64,000 nucleotides of DNA from Pelecanus crispus (lineage: Eukaryota; Chordata; Aves; Pelecaniformes; Pelecanidae). Below are positions 29,712-40,636 of the stretch, in pieces. The notes beneath the pieces are model-generated. The model saw only the letters and a program-made list of their open reading frames with translations. It did not search any database and was not told where the DNA came from. The translations under genes and the position numbers were made by a program. The DNA lies in assembly GCF_030463565.1 (NCBI RefSeq), contig NC_134644.1, forward strand, positions 154,548,191 through 154,612,190, in the 5' to 3' direction. Position 1 is the first letter of the stretch; every line of letters begins with the position of its first letter.

Positions 29712-29727
29712 TGTTTACATGTAAACA
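29712..29727. promoter_or_regulatory. Perfect palindrome of two inverted forkhead-type motifs
   Basis: TGTTTACATGTAAACA is a 16-bp perfect palindrome made of TGTTTAC and its inverse GTAAACA, the core recognised by FOX-family transcription factors. The motif match is seen in the sequence; function is not shown. Confidence 0.4.
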
Positions 29728-30751
29728 CCTGAAGATGACACCCCCTCAATCTTGTACAGAATCTACCCTTATTTTCAGACCCTACTGGATTGCTTTATTT
29801 TTGTCTTTCATGCATACTTCAAAGACTTGTGTGTAGCCCTCTAGCTAGTGAGATCCTTGGCGACGGGCCAACTCTACACTTACCAAGAGAGAATGAAGAC
29901 AGTGGTGCTAGTTTTGCAGGCAAAAGGATTTGACTGTGCAATGGTATAACTCTTCTATTGTACATATAGTTAAAGGGCCCTGCTGCTGTTATGTTTTAGA
30001 CAGTGGATTAGCTGATGAGACTGCCTGTGATAGCAAAGGGCTGGCCCTTACCACCCAGCTAGTTTTATGGCCTAAATGAAATAAATGCTCATACTAATTC
30101 CACCATGCTTTCCCATAATACAGCCAGGCACAATTTACAAATGTAGCCTTGAATTTTATTATTTACTAATAAAATCTGGTAAAACAGTTCACCTCCTTTT
30201 CCTGGACAATGATATTCAGAAGCTGAAACTGCCCTGAAAAATTCAAGTTAGTGGTTGGACATAAATTATAAACATGAGATCAGGACTGAACTAGGTAATT
30301 TGAATCACTTGCTTACAGACCAGTTAATAATTTTCACACACTTTTCATTGAAAACAACCATCTTGTGGCTGCACAGACGGCTTCAGTAATTCTGCTGTCA
30401 TGAGTACAATTATAAAATAAACACAAGGGACTAAATGAGAGAGTGAGAGAATGAATTTGCCAGCTGGAAGCTTTAGCAAAATGATATTCCATGACCTCAG
30501 GAACGATACAGTACAACTGAACCTTGTCTATCTTTGGCAATATATTCACAATAAATGTAATTGACTGTTCCTCTCTGAACCTTGGGACTGTATGGAACTG
30601 ATCTTGTCTATGAAGATTAGATGTTCAGTCTTTGCTTATGTGAGGTCTTTATTACCCTGTGGCTAGTGCGTAGGCTGCAGTATGGTTTAGAAATATTTTA
30701 CATATTTTGTTATCAAGATTTTAGCTGGTATGGCTATTGTGGTGACACTCT

Positions 30752-30775
30752 CCCCCCCCCCCCCCCCCGCCCCCG
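30752..30775. repeat. C17 homopolymer with C-rich extension
   Basis: Seventeen C (30752-30768) followed by GCCCCCGC-type sequence. On the opposite strand this is a G tract able in principle to form a quadruplex. Confidence 0.9.
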
Positions 30776-31603
30776 CTTTTATTCCTTGTTCTTCCATCTG
30801 ATTTTTTATGCACGCACCTTTCAATGTACAGGGTTCTCCTGTAAATTATTGGGGTTTTAAAATTCATATATTCTGATGTTAATTGGATGCTCTTTGCTAT
30901 CAGAGACTTTACAAGGTACAGTGCATCCCCCCAGAAAAAGATTCTTTTTCAAGTTTTCTTTTCAAAGCAGAAACTAGGTGACAGACAAAAGCAGTAAGAA
31001 AATAAAGGTTTTCTGCATATAAACCCCTTTCAACTATTGCAAAATACATACTAAATATTCCTTAAAACAATCCTGAAGATCAAGCCAAGAGAGTGTGAGT
31101 TTTCCTTCAGGTGTTGGATACTTCTCCTTCAGCAAGCAGAGCAAACTGATAGCAAAGGTTATGCATAAATAAGGAAATACTTCTGGAGACGCACACTACC
31201 TGCATTTGGGGAGGAGGAAAGGTAGATCAGCGTGAACCAGCACAGTCCAGGGACAACCCATCTGTGGCTGGAGCAGTCCTGGCTCTGTTTTGTCTGAAAG
31301 GAGTCCAGTTCAGGTGCTCCAAGATCACTCTGTGATATGAACCAGAAAATATTAAGTGGGTACAATCAGGAGATTATCTTCAAGAGCACAATCGTAAGGC
31401 AGATTTTCCTTGAGTGTCCAGGTACCTCTAGTCATTATTTGTTTTTTCCGTGGTTCAGGGTGCGACAATCCATGCACTGTAGCTGCAGCATAGCACTGAA
31501 AACCGGGAGGGTTTGCTTTTGAAATAGAGGCTATATAAGCTATATGGAAGCATCCATCTGGGTAAGGGAGCAAGAAAACACAAATAGCTACTACAGCAGA
31601 GCT

Positions 31604-31744
31604 ATCATAGAATCATAGAATGCTTTGGGTTGGAAGGGACCTTGAGAGATCATCGAGCCCAACCCCCCCACAGTAAGTGGGGATTGTACCTGTGAACTTG
31701 GCGTCATTAGCACCATGCTCTGACCAATTGAGCTAACCCGGCTG
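31604..31744 (-). mobile_element. tRNA-Ile/CR1 chimeric SINE (TguSINE1-like)
   Basis: Read on the minus strand the element starts with a tRNA-like head: GCCGGGTTAGCTC, box A TAGCTCAATTGG, an anticodon-loop region CTAATGA (AAT anticodon retained), and a box B close to consensus (GGTACAATCC). This is the isoleucine tRNA pattern. It is followed by a CR1 3' tail (GGGTTGGGCTCGATGATC, AAGGTCCCTTCCAA) and the terminal ATTCTATG repeats at 31604-31620. The head provides an RNA polymerase III promoter and the tail is the part recognised by CR1 reverse transcriptase. From memory, such tRNA-Ile/CR1 SINEs (TguSINE1 and relatives) are restricted to passerine birds. No convincing target-site duplication is visible. 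It is not a functional tRNA gene: the acceptor 3' strand is replaced by CR1 sequence. Confidence 0.85.
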
Positions 31745-31983
31745 GTCTATCCTAGAAAGCTTCCTTTCATATGGGCCCTTCAACAAAATGTAATTGATAT
31801 AAACACACTGGAAAGAAAATATTAATGTATAGTACAAAACCGCTCAAAATTAGACATGTTTGAAAATTCCAATGCTGATCACTGCAAAGTTCATTAACTA
31901 TTTGGGATTCCATATGTTTCAGAAGTTTTGCTTTTTGCATACAAATCTAAAAATAACAACTAATACACACTCATCATACTGAG

Positions 31984-31999
31984 ATATATATATATATAT
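31984..31999. repeat. (AT)8 dinucleotide run
   Basis: Sixteen uninterrupted bases of alternating A and T. Confidence 0.95.
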
Positions 32000-34174
32000 G
32001 TATGAATATAAACCCTGGCTTTTTTAGAAAAAGAGACACTCTACATCTAGCCTTCAGCCTTTGTACTATAAATACATGTAAAACCCCATTTATATGTTAC
32101 TGGGGGAGTTCAATTAAAGTCCTGTCAAACTTTACATTTAGATGCAATTTTTGTTTAAAGTGTAACTCAAAGGCTTAGCAGTATTTGAGAGACCCATGAA
32201 AATTATCAATAAGACAACTTACATTAATTTTTGTATGGTATGTTAAAAATGGACATTTGACTATTTAGTTAAGCCAACAAATTCAATATCTGTAAGTTGC
32301 CTCCATACCCAGGAACTTTCTCCATCTCACAAGTGAAACAAATCTTACGATATTTCACTTTGATACAAAACCCATTTCTTTTATTTTGGCTTCCCAAATA
32401 GTAAAATGAATTTTAATGTGTTAATTTGCTATCCAAGGAAGAAAGTACAGGACGGGACTGAAGCAGGCCTCCCATGAAGCAAAATGGTGTAGAAACCACA
32501 GTCTCACTTAGGCCTGAGTTCATCCCACCAACAGTATGGCCTTAACTGAGTGTCCCAAGCAGGCATCACACAGTCCCATGGAATTTTATTTAATTAGTGA
32601 GAAGGTGGAGTTCACCTCTAGAGACAAATTTAGATGGTGTGTGGGCTGCAAGTGCAAAGCAAAGGGTTTTGTGACTGATGGGTCTAAGGAAGTGAACTGC
32701 TCCTGCATCTGCACCAGCTGCAGCTTTCCCAGGGCTGATGCTTTCCAGCTTAAGTAAATTGCATTGCTGTAACCAAAATGGGAGATGCTGAAAGAGCGAG
32801 TTATCATTGCTGGCATTGAATCAGAGAAGACAGGATGCAATCCTGAAGCCAGTGGGAGATAGTAGCAAGCATTTCTTGCAAACCCTGAAATATAAGAACA
32901 TTATTACTGTTATAAATCATCTACAATATTTCTCAGCACTTTGTCAGATAAATATCTACAAAGTAGGTCAAACAAATCCAAAGAAAACTTAGAATCATCA
33001 ACTATCTAGCTATTATCTTGTTGATTTGTTTCTAAAACTTGTTCCCAAGAGTTTACTGAATTTGAAATGTTTATATCCATCTTTTTTTTGGATTTAGTAA
33101 AAGAATTTCCCAAACTTTTGACTTCCATCTTTGTCATGTTAAAATTGCTCTATTTCTCAAAGATATTTTCAACTTCAACTGAATATAAAGTACTAATGCT
33201 AGGATGAATTACAGCTTCATTTCAGACCTAGAGATAGCCACAGAATATGTTAGTTTTGTAGAGCTTTTCTGTTCTCTGATGCCCTACTATTAATTGCAAT
33301 GTTAGTATTCGGCCTCCTTTCAGATGCCTAAATGGAGGCAGTAAGTCTCATAGACCACCTGGCCTCCAGCTGCTGCTCCAAACAACACAGCTGTCTTCTA
33401 GGTCCTGTCTCCTGTTCACCAGTGACACCTCATTCAGCTTCCTTAGGATGTCTCAATTGGCACCAAAAGCCTTTATTTAGGCAACTGAATTGAGTCTTTT
33501 CTGATAAAATCATAGCCTGTCAGGGGGAGAAAATAAGAAATGTTTGTCATTCTAGGAATCTTTTTTGATTCTTCTTAAAATACCTCCTGAGAATTAGTCT
33601 TTTTTACTGAGGGTTAGTTTTTCTATGGTGATGTGTCCTCTTGTAAGGCTAAGCAGCCTTTGAGAACTGCAGCCTTAAGCAAGGGTTCATTTTCTACACT
33701 ATGTAACAACAGGAGGAAAATTGCTTCATTTTTATTGGAGGAGGAATAATGACCTGATTTGCAATCACTAAAGATTAGCATAGTCTGTGTGTGACATTTT
33801 TAAAAGATTGTCTTAAATTTACCAACGTATGACTTCTTTAAAAATGGAAAACCATGAGATGCACATTGCCCCAAGCAACCTGCATCCATTTTTATATACC
33901 ACAGATATTGAAGAATATTGATATTGGGACTGACTCCAGTTGTTTTCACATCCTTTAGAAGAACATAAAGGCTTTAAGCAAAACTATTTTTCATGTTAGG
34001 CCAGATCTCAGATGTGAGCTGTCCTTTTGCATTAATGTAACTCCAGTGATGCCAATGGAGCTGTCCCAACTCCCACATCATGCTGACCCAGTTCCCCCAG
34101 ATGAGATTCTTGGTGATTGTCTCTACGTTCCAGGTTCTTTCCCGCTACTGCATTGCATTGTTTATAAATAATTA

Positions 34175-34196
34175 GGGGGGGCGGGGGGGGGGGGGG
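34175..34196. repeat. G-run with one C interruption
   Basis: Twenty-one G in 22 bases, broken only by C at 34182. Confidence 0.9.
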
Positions 34197-36455
34197 TTAG
34201 GTTTTTTTAAATTAATGGATTTTTATAAATCTTAGAAAGCCTTTCAAAACTGGAAAGATTTCCAGAATGTTTGAACTCACTGCTTAGTCAGTTTCAGTAC
34301 TTTGCTTGTGTTGAAGTTAACATGGCAGATGACATTCTGGTTTGCTATTTACTCCATTACAACTTTATGTTGGAACAAAATCAGTACATGAAAATCTGGA
34401 GATGATACTATAGAATAATAATCATGATGATTATATAATTTAATCAAAAAATATGTGAACTTTTCTAGTGACACTTTAAGTTATTGTTGTTATATTCTCT
34501 CTGCATTTTTGGTAAAGGTACAAGTTGGTTCTTCTAAATGTATTCATATAACTGTGTCAATCTGTACTTGAGTGTCCAAAAATTATTTGGCTCTTGTGTC
34601 AGTTGAACATCTTGGTCCTAATGATGAGGGTATTCTCAAGACACTTCAACTCTCCCAGCTGATGTCAGCCAACAGGCACACAGGTCAGCCAGAAAGCTGT
34701 TTAAGGATGTACACAGAAAAAGCAACGGGGAAAAAATAAACACAAAACCCATCATCGGCCATATGCCTTCCAGTTAAAGGAAGATTCCCCTATGGGAAAA
34801 AAAAGGAGGCTTTAAGTATAAAAATAATTATACTGTCCCTTTTGAGACCACTTTCATACCAACAAATGTAACAAAGAGATGTTGTGACATTGGATTAAAA
34901 AGCTTTTGTCACCAAAGTAGTGATTGCCTCAACCAGTTCAAGCAACTATCTCAGTTTATCCAGTGGCTCTGTGGCAAGAAAGAGATAATTTTTAACTACT
35001 TTTACTTATACCAGCCTGCCTACAACTCTCGTGGCTTCAGTGCTGAGAGAGATTTCAAGGAAATGAAAACCAAAGGAGGCCTTCTTCAGTGCATTGGTTA
35101 TTGTCTTGCCAAATCAGCCGTCTGTGTACAGAGCCAGTCTCTGTATCGCTTGTGGCCTTTCCTTGGCTTCTGCTCAGAGAGCTTCAGAACTGTTTGCTGT
35201 TTAATAGAGCCCTCAGAGATTATTCCTGGAGAGAGTTATTTCTGTAAACCAGAATACACTGACTGAAAATTTTTTTGTAAAGCCTTGAAATAGGAGCAAT
35301 TGGATGCACTCTTCCCCTACTAAATATTCACTGGGAAACAGCAAACAAAATTTGAGGTCTACACCCCCAAATTTTTGTTTGCCATTCAGCAATTTACCAT
35401 GCTCAGGGACATTGCTTGGTGTCTATGAAAAGACTTCTCAAGTGAATCGATGCTGTCCCCACAATACTAAGATTACTCACTGTCTTGCAGAACTAGGCCA
35501 ATGATAGTGGGCAAATTTCTGTGTCAAAAATAGTAGCACTGGCAACATAACAAGAATTTGTGTTTGAGACACTGCATGGACATACATATAAGCATGCATA
35601 TTTACAGTTACTATTTATTTGTCTGGGAGTCATGCGTTAGAAATATTTGCTTTTTTGTCTATGTAAGATAAAAATTTAAAGGCAATCACTTCTAAAAAAA
35701 CACACACAAAAAAATTTTTGTTTGCGTCTTCAGTGAAAAAAAAAACCAACCCTGAACTGTATTGTATATAATGTAAAATAATTTGTTTGAATGGAAAAGA
35801 AATGAGTTTGGTGATTTATCTTTGGAATGTAATTTTTAAATAACTGTCATTTTCAAAATGCAAATGAAAACCTGAAATGTTTTCCCACATATCAGTGTTA
35901 AGTTTTCTGAATTTTCCCTGTCTTTGGCTGAATTTATTCTCCTAGAATCAACCCTAAACTAAGGATTATTTCATTCTTTCCAACTGCATCTTTATGACAA
36001 GCAACTTTGCACTGAAGGAAAAAAAAATGCCAGCATTACTAATCTGCATCCACCAAATCAATAGCAGAGTTTTAGGTCTTTCTGTCTTGCCTGCAAAGAA
36101 TAAATGCAGGCAATCTATTAAGATTACATAAATATTCATACCAATGATTTCATTATTGAATTCTTACTAATGCTTCGCACTTTAGTGAGATGACTGCTAG
36201 AGAAAGAGACATACCTCCATATCTATAACGGGTCATAGCTGCAGAGCTGGCTCTGAGCAAGTCAGCGGGGGTACTGAAACTAGCATAGCTGCATTAATTG
36301 CTCAGTTATGCTCACCTCTGGGTGTCTGTAGTACTACTTTGTGCATACAGACACACTCTAGTGTCCAAAATAGAGATTTTCAAAAGCCTCGTCAATTGTT
36401 TCTTACTGTAAAGATGCCAGCAGAATGCCTATGAGTCAAATATTGCAGTCCTGAG

Positions 36456-36544
36456 CCTTAACGTTTGTGAACTCATCCTTAACGTTTGTGAACTCATCCC
36501 TCTGTGATGATAAGTTGTCATAAAGTTATGGTAAGTTGTCATAA
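36456..36544. repeat. Two adjacent 21-bp-period duplications
   Basis: CCTTAACGTTTGTGAACTCAT occurs twice head to tail (36456-36476 and 36477-36497). Just after it, TAAGTTGTCATAA occurs at 36511-36523 and 36532-36544, also with a 21-bp period. The two units are different sequences. Confidence 0.9.
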
Positions 36545-37954
36545 TGAGTCCAGGGCAAGTGATGGGGGGGATACCCCAATGAGTAAAATGATCAGAATTG
36601 ATGTAAAGTATCAGACCACTGGACAAGGGAAAGTTTTTGTGTTCTTGATCTTTTTCTCTTGCAAGACAATGGGATACACATGGAATAAAACATGACTTAG
36701 CAGAAGCATTGGTAACAGAATTAAACTTTAAAAATTAGTTAAAATTGTAAATTAAACCAGACTTCAGTAGGTCAGCTTTGTCTTAACTCACAGAAAAAGA
36801 AATACAGTATTATTTAGATATAATTTTGAGTTTGGGGTTGTTTTTGTAATTTTAGCAGAAATGAAATACAGGAAAAAGTCAATATTAAGCTTTTTTTTTT
36901 TTTTAATGGAGTTCAAAAACATACATTCAGTGAATGTGTGGTCCATTGATCTTTAATTGAATAACATTCCAGCGACTCAGTTTAAACAATCAAATTTCAC
37001 AATTTCAAAAGTAAATCCTCTAAGTATGGCTAAATGATGTTTGATTTTCACATCTTATTTTCATTCTCAGACACTCATCTGATCATTGTCAAATATCTCC
37101 AAAACATACTTTGGTCACAGCCTTCTCTTGTGAATGTAAATCCAAGACATACTACAGTGTCTGACAGGACTTTTCAAGGGTATTTGATTCTCACTTTCAT
37201 TTATAATGGTTAAAAATGATATTAACCAGCTTTAGAATTCTGCATTTTTTGCCGATCTATTCTACTTCATTTTCTAAAATATACTGGATGAAATATTAAC
37301 TTAAGTATTTTGACCCAGCCTGACTTTGTCCTGAGTCCTGGAAAATGTTCAGCTGAAGCTACCAGGACGCCACAGAATACTCTGGAAAAAGAAATCTTGT
37401 TTCCCCATAAATGTCAGTAAAGACATTTCAGAATAACAAAACAAACATGATTTAAGTATTCTGAGGTCTTATTTGCTCATATCGCTCAAAAGATTCCTCA
37501 GTTGCTCTGTCTATTTGTGAACAATTATCATGAAAATATACTGAAACTGCTGGGAAAATAGGCATAAGTGCCTTCAGAGGCCATGCAACAGATGGAGTGA
37601 TGCTGGATCAAAGCAATAGGAACACTTTCCCTCAATTCCTCACCAGCTGAGACTCTTTCAGTTTCAAGGGGACTTATATCTTTTGGGCAGAATATTGACT
37701 TCTTGCCCTTACTGTTAGGAGACCCACAGCATGGGTCCTAGTACATTTTATTTACTAGTGTAGACATAGCCATAAAATCTAGGATCTGATGTCAGAGCAG
37801 TGCAGGCTGGATCTGGCAGAAGCTGGGAAACCAAGTAATGTGAAGGAGTGAGGAACCCGAGTGCCCAAGGACACTGCAGCTGAAAGCCCAACAGATCTGC
37901 TTCAAGAAGCAAAGAAACATGAAGCTAGTGAAATCACATCTCGTGAGAGGAAAA

Positions 37955-38065
37955 GAATCATAGAATCATAGAATGCTTTGTGTTGGAAGGGACCTTTAGA
38001 GGTCATCTAGCCCAACCCCCCTGCAGTGAGCAGGGACAGCTTTAACCAGATCAGGGTGCTCAGAA
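37955..38065 (-). mobile_element. CR1 3' end fragment
   Basis: Minus-strand CR1 tail. Read on the plus strand it begins with the terminal repeat (GAATCATAGAATCATAGAATG), then TTGGAAGGGACCTTTAGAGG, TCATCTAGCCCAACCCCCCT and GGGACAGCTTTAACCAGATC. Similarity fades near 38065. It is a short 5'-truncated copy with no coding content. Confidence 0.9.
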
Positions 38066-40636
38066 AGCTGGAGTAGTTACAGAGTGAGGTACTCTCTCAT
38101 TCCTTCATCTCTTTTTCTCCTTGAATCTTGTGGCCCCTTTGGGGAAGAGAGAGGGTATGAAAGTTGGAGAGGAACCTATAATTCAATCTATCAGTTATTT
38201 GGCCAACAGCCTCTTTCCATGCCCAAGCCTGAATCGCTGAGAAGCCTAATATGGCAACTGTGACTTGAAATGTGCCATGAAAAGCCATCCCTGAGCCCCC
38301 ATGTCCTCATTATTGCTACCTATCATGTGGTCTACGTGGAGAAACTTTAACAAGAACACAGTAGTCCTGCTGGTGGCAAACGCTGAATAAACACAATCCT
38401 CTGCCAATATAATCATTCCCAGTTTTCTTACTTCATGGGCCCCACCTCCTTTCAGCACGAGCAGTTCCTCTTGTATCACTGGCACAAGCAACCTCCTTGC
38501 GCCATCTCAAACTCATTTTCCCAGCGGCCTCTGAGGTGGGACTCCCAGGAGAGTTAAAACCATGCCTTGTTCACATAGATGGCAACGTAAACCCTGAATT
38601 AGACCATATCTCTGTGGCTTCAGTATAGTATAAATATATTCTAATGATTTATCATTTATTTGCTTTTCCATTTCACATAAATAAAGCAGAACGTTTGTGA
38701 AGCACACTCTGTCAACATTAATATAAAATCCAGCTGTCTGTTTTTTCAGCCTACTGCCTTGTACTGGATGTTTGAATATTATAATTTGCTGCTGATTAGT
38801 GAGTTATTTAAAGGAACAGCATGTGTGTAGCTGAGAGTGTATGCTGCATTGCAGCTGCTGCAGTGCCCTGGGTTCAAGATACGCACGGGTGAATGATTTT
38901 AAGTCTCAAGAATAAAAAACAACCAGCCGTTTGCATTGGTGTTTCACAGAACTGTGAACATTTCAACTTAAAATATGCAAACAGGTGGCCATACATGAAC
39001 ATGCTACTATTATTTATTCTTTAAATAGCCACACAGGGATTTACTTTCACATTTCACAAAGTACTGCTGCATTGAGATAAAGAAGCATTATCTTCCCAAC
39101 TCTTGCCTCTTCTGCCAGCCATCTCCAGGCCTTGGAGCAATTCCTGTTGTTGTAATGTTTGTAACAGGATTAAAGTTTCATCAGGGTCGCATACAGCTTA
39201 AATTAGACCATTCTAAGCAAGAGCAAATTTGCCCTAAGTCTCCTGTGCTGATACTAAGTTGTACATTTTGTGAGTAAATCATGTTACTCATTTTTCATGT
39301 AATGGTCCAGTTCTGATGACTTTTCCTTGGAAAGACTAATGTTGTTGATGTTTCAAATGACATTTTTCCTGTTGGGTAGAAATTAAAGCTATTTACCATG
39401 CAGTTTCCAAATGATTCATTCTCAAGAATGAAGAATTGCTCTCAAGGGTGCTGGCTGCACAGTAGCTACCAAGGCCAGTGCCAGTAAGTACAACTTCTTT
39501 ACCGAATTGGAGGTGCCAACTATGGCAACTTAAAATTAGATTTACATGGCAGTTGTGTAAGAGGGCTGCTCTGCCATGCTCTGTTCTTACCATAAATACT
39601 TGACCTTCACACAGAGTGTGCTAAACAAAAGCTGGGTACTGCAGTCAAATATTCCTCCATTCCTCTTTGGAAGTGATGCTGGAGCAACATGATCTGTGTC
39701 TCAGAGAAAATATTTATTCAGCAGTACACCATACGAGGAAAGTTATGCAATATCTTATATCTTAAGATACATTGTTAACGCTCTGCCAAATTCTGATCTT
39801 AGATATGTGTGGAAAAACTCATATTGCATCAACTAAATTAGTCAAAACTAATTGGTAGAAATGACAGTGGGCTTTAGCACATCAATGTCAAATAGGTTTG
39901 CACATATATATCTGAAGAGAGGAATGAATTTGAAAATACAGGGCCAAATTGAAGATTTCCCACTGATTTTTCTGGGCTCTGTTTCACACTGTAAAGTTGT
40001 TTCAGGGTCAAATGACATATACTTAGAATGACTGAGTAAGAGAGAATACACCCGCTGCTCTAACAAGATTTTCTGAAAGTTGTTAACAATTTTTGGCTTT
40101 TGTCACATAAAAAGTTTTGCTGAAATACTTTGCCAAAGTGCTACATAGCTCCAAAGCTATATCCACTCCAATTAAGCCAATACTGTTACCCTGGATTTAA
40201 GTAAGTGCTAGTGAGTACAAATTATACCTTAAAAAAGTCACTTACATGGGTAAAAGGAGCAGAATTTTTCTGTTTTCTTTAGAAATGTAATTGAACCTTT
40301 GCTTTTAAAAAGTAAGTAACTTTCTGTAAAAGTATTCTAGTAACTTTCTATAAAAACATTCCAGAATCCATCTGAAATAACTTACAAGAACTGAATATAA
40401 ATTCTATTTCTAATAAAATTAGAAATATTTTTAATAGATTTTTTCCCTGGTTTTGCAAATTTATATTTAAATTTCTGAATAACAGCATTTGTAAAATTTT
40501 GGTCTATGACTGTATTTGCAAATTTTTAGTGCATATACAGGTCTGGGAGAGGGCTCATATTAGAGAAGCTTAGAGCTTACCTTGTTATTTAATCAGCTTG
40601 TTCAACAGTAGTCAGAAAAGCAAATCAACCAGCAAC
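38066..40636. other. Intergenic DNA between two CR1 copies
   Basis: Unique-looking sequence with no supported gene. The 24-bp tandem at 40315 is the only repeat seen. Confidence 0.6.
40315..40362. repeat. 24-bp imperfect tandem duplication
   Basis: AGTAACTTTCTGTAAAAGTA (then TTCT) is followed directly by AGTAACTTTCTATAAAAACA (then TTCC): 20 of 24 positions match. Confidence 0.8.

Larger units (their letters stand above)
15221..31603. other. Intergenic DNA, no gene recognised
   Basis: No ORF with a recognisable domain. Apart from the possible retrocopy end near 25525, the forkhead palindrome at 29712 and the simple repeats listed, I see no structure. A minus-strand cluster of ORFs at 18612-19101 is broken and unidentifiable. 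Confidence 0.6.
31745..37954. other. Intergenic DNA, no gene recognised
   Basis: Contains simple repeats at 31984 and 34175 and the 21-bp duplications at 36456. A cysteine-rich 73-codon ORF at 32536-32757 (GCKCKAKGFV, CSCICTSC) has no family I recognise and overlaps an antisense ORF of similar length. Confidence 0.6.

Noticed and set aside
31660..31744. Functional tRNA-Ile gene
   Set aside because: Box A and the anticodon loop look right, but box B is altered and the acceptor 3' strand is replaced by a CR1 tail, so it is a SINE head.
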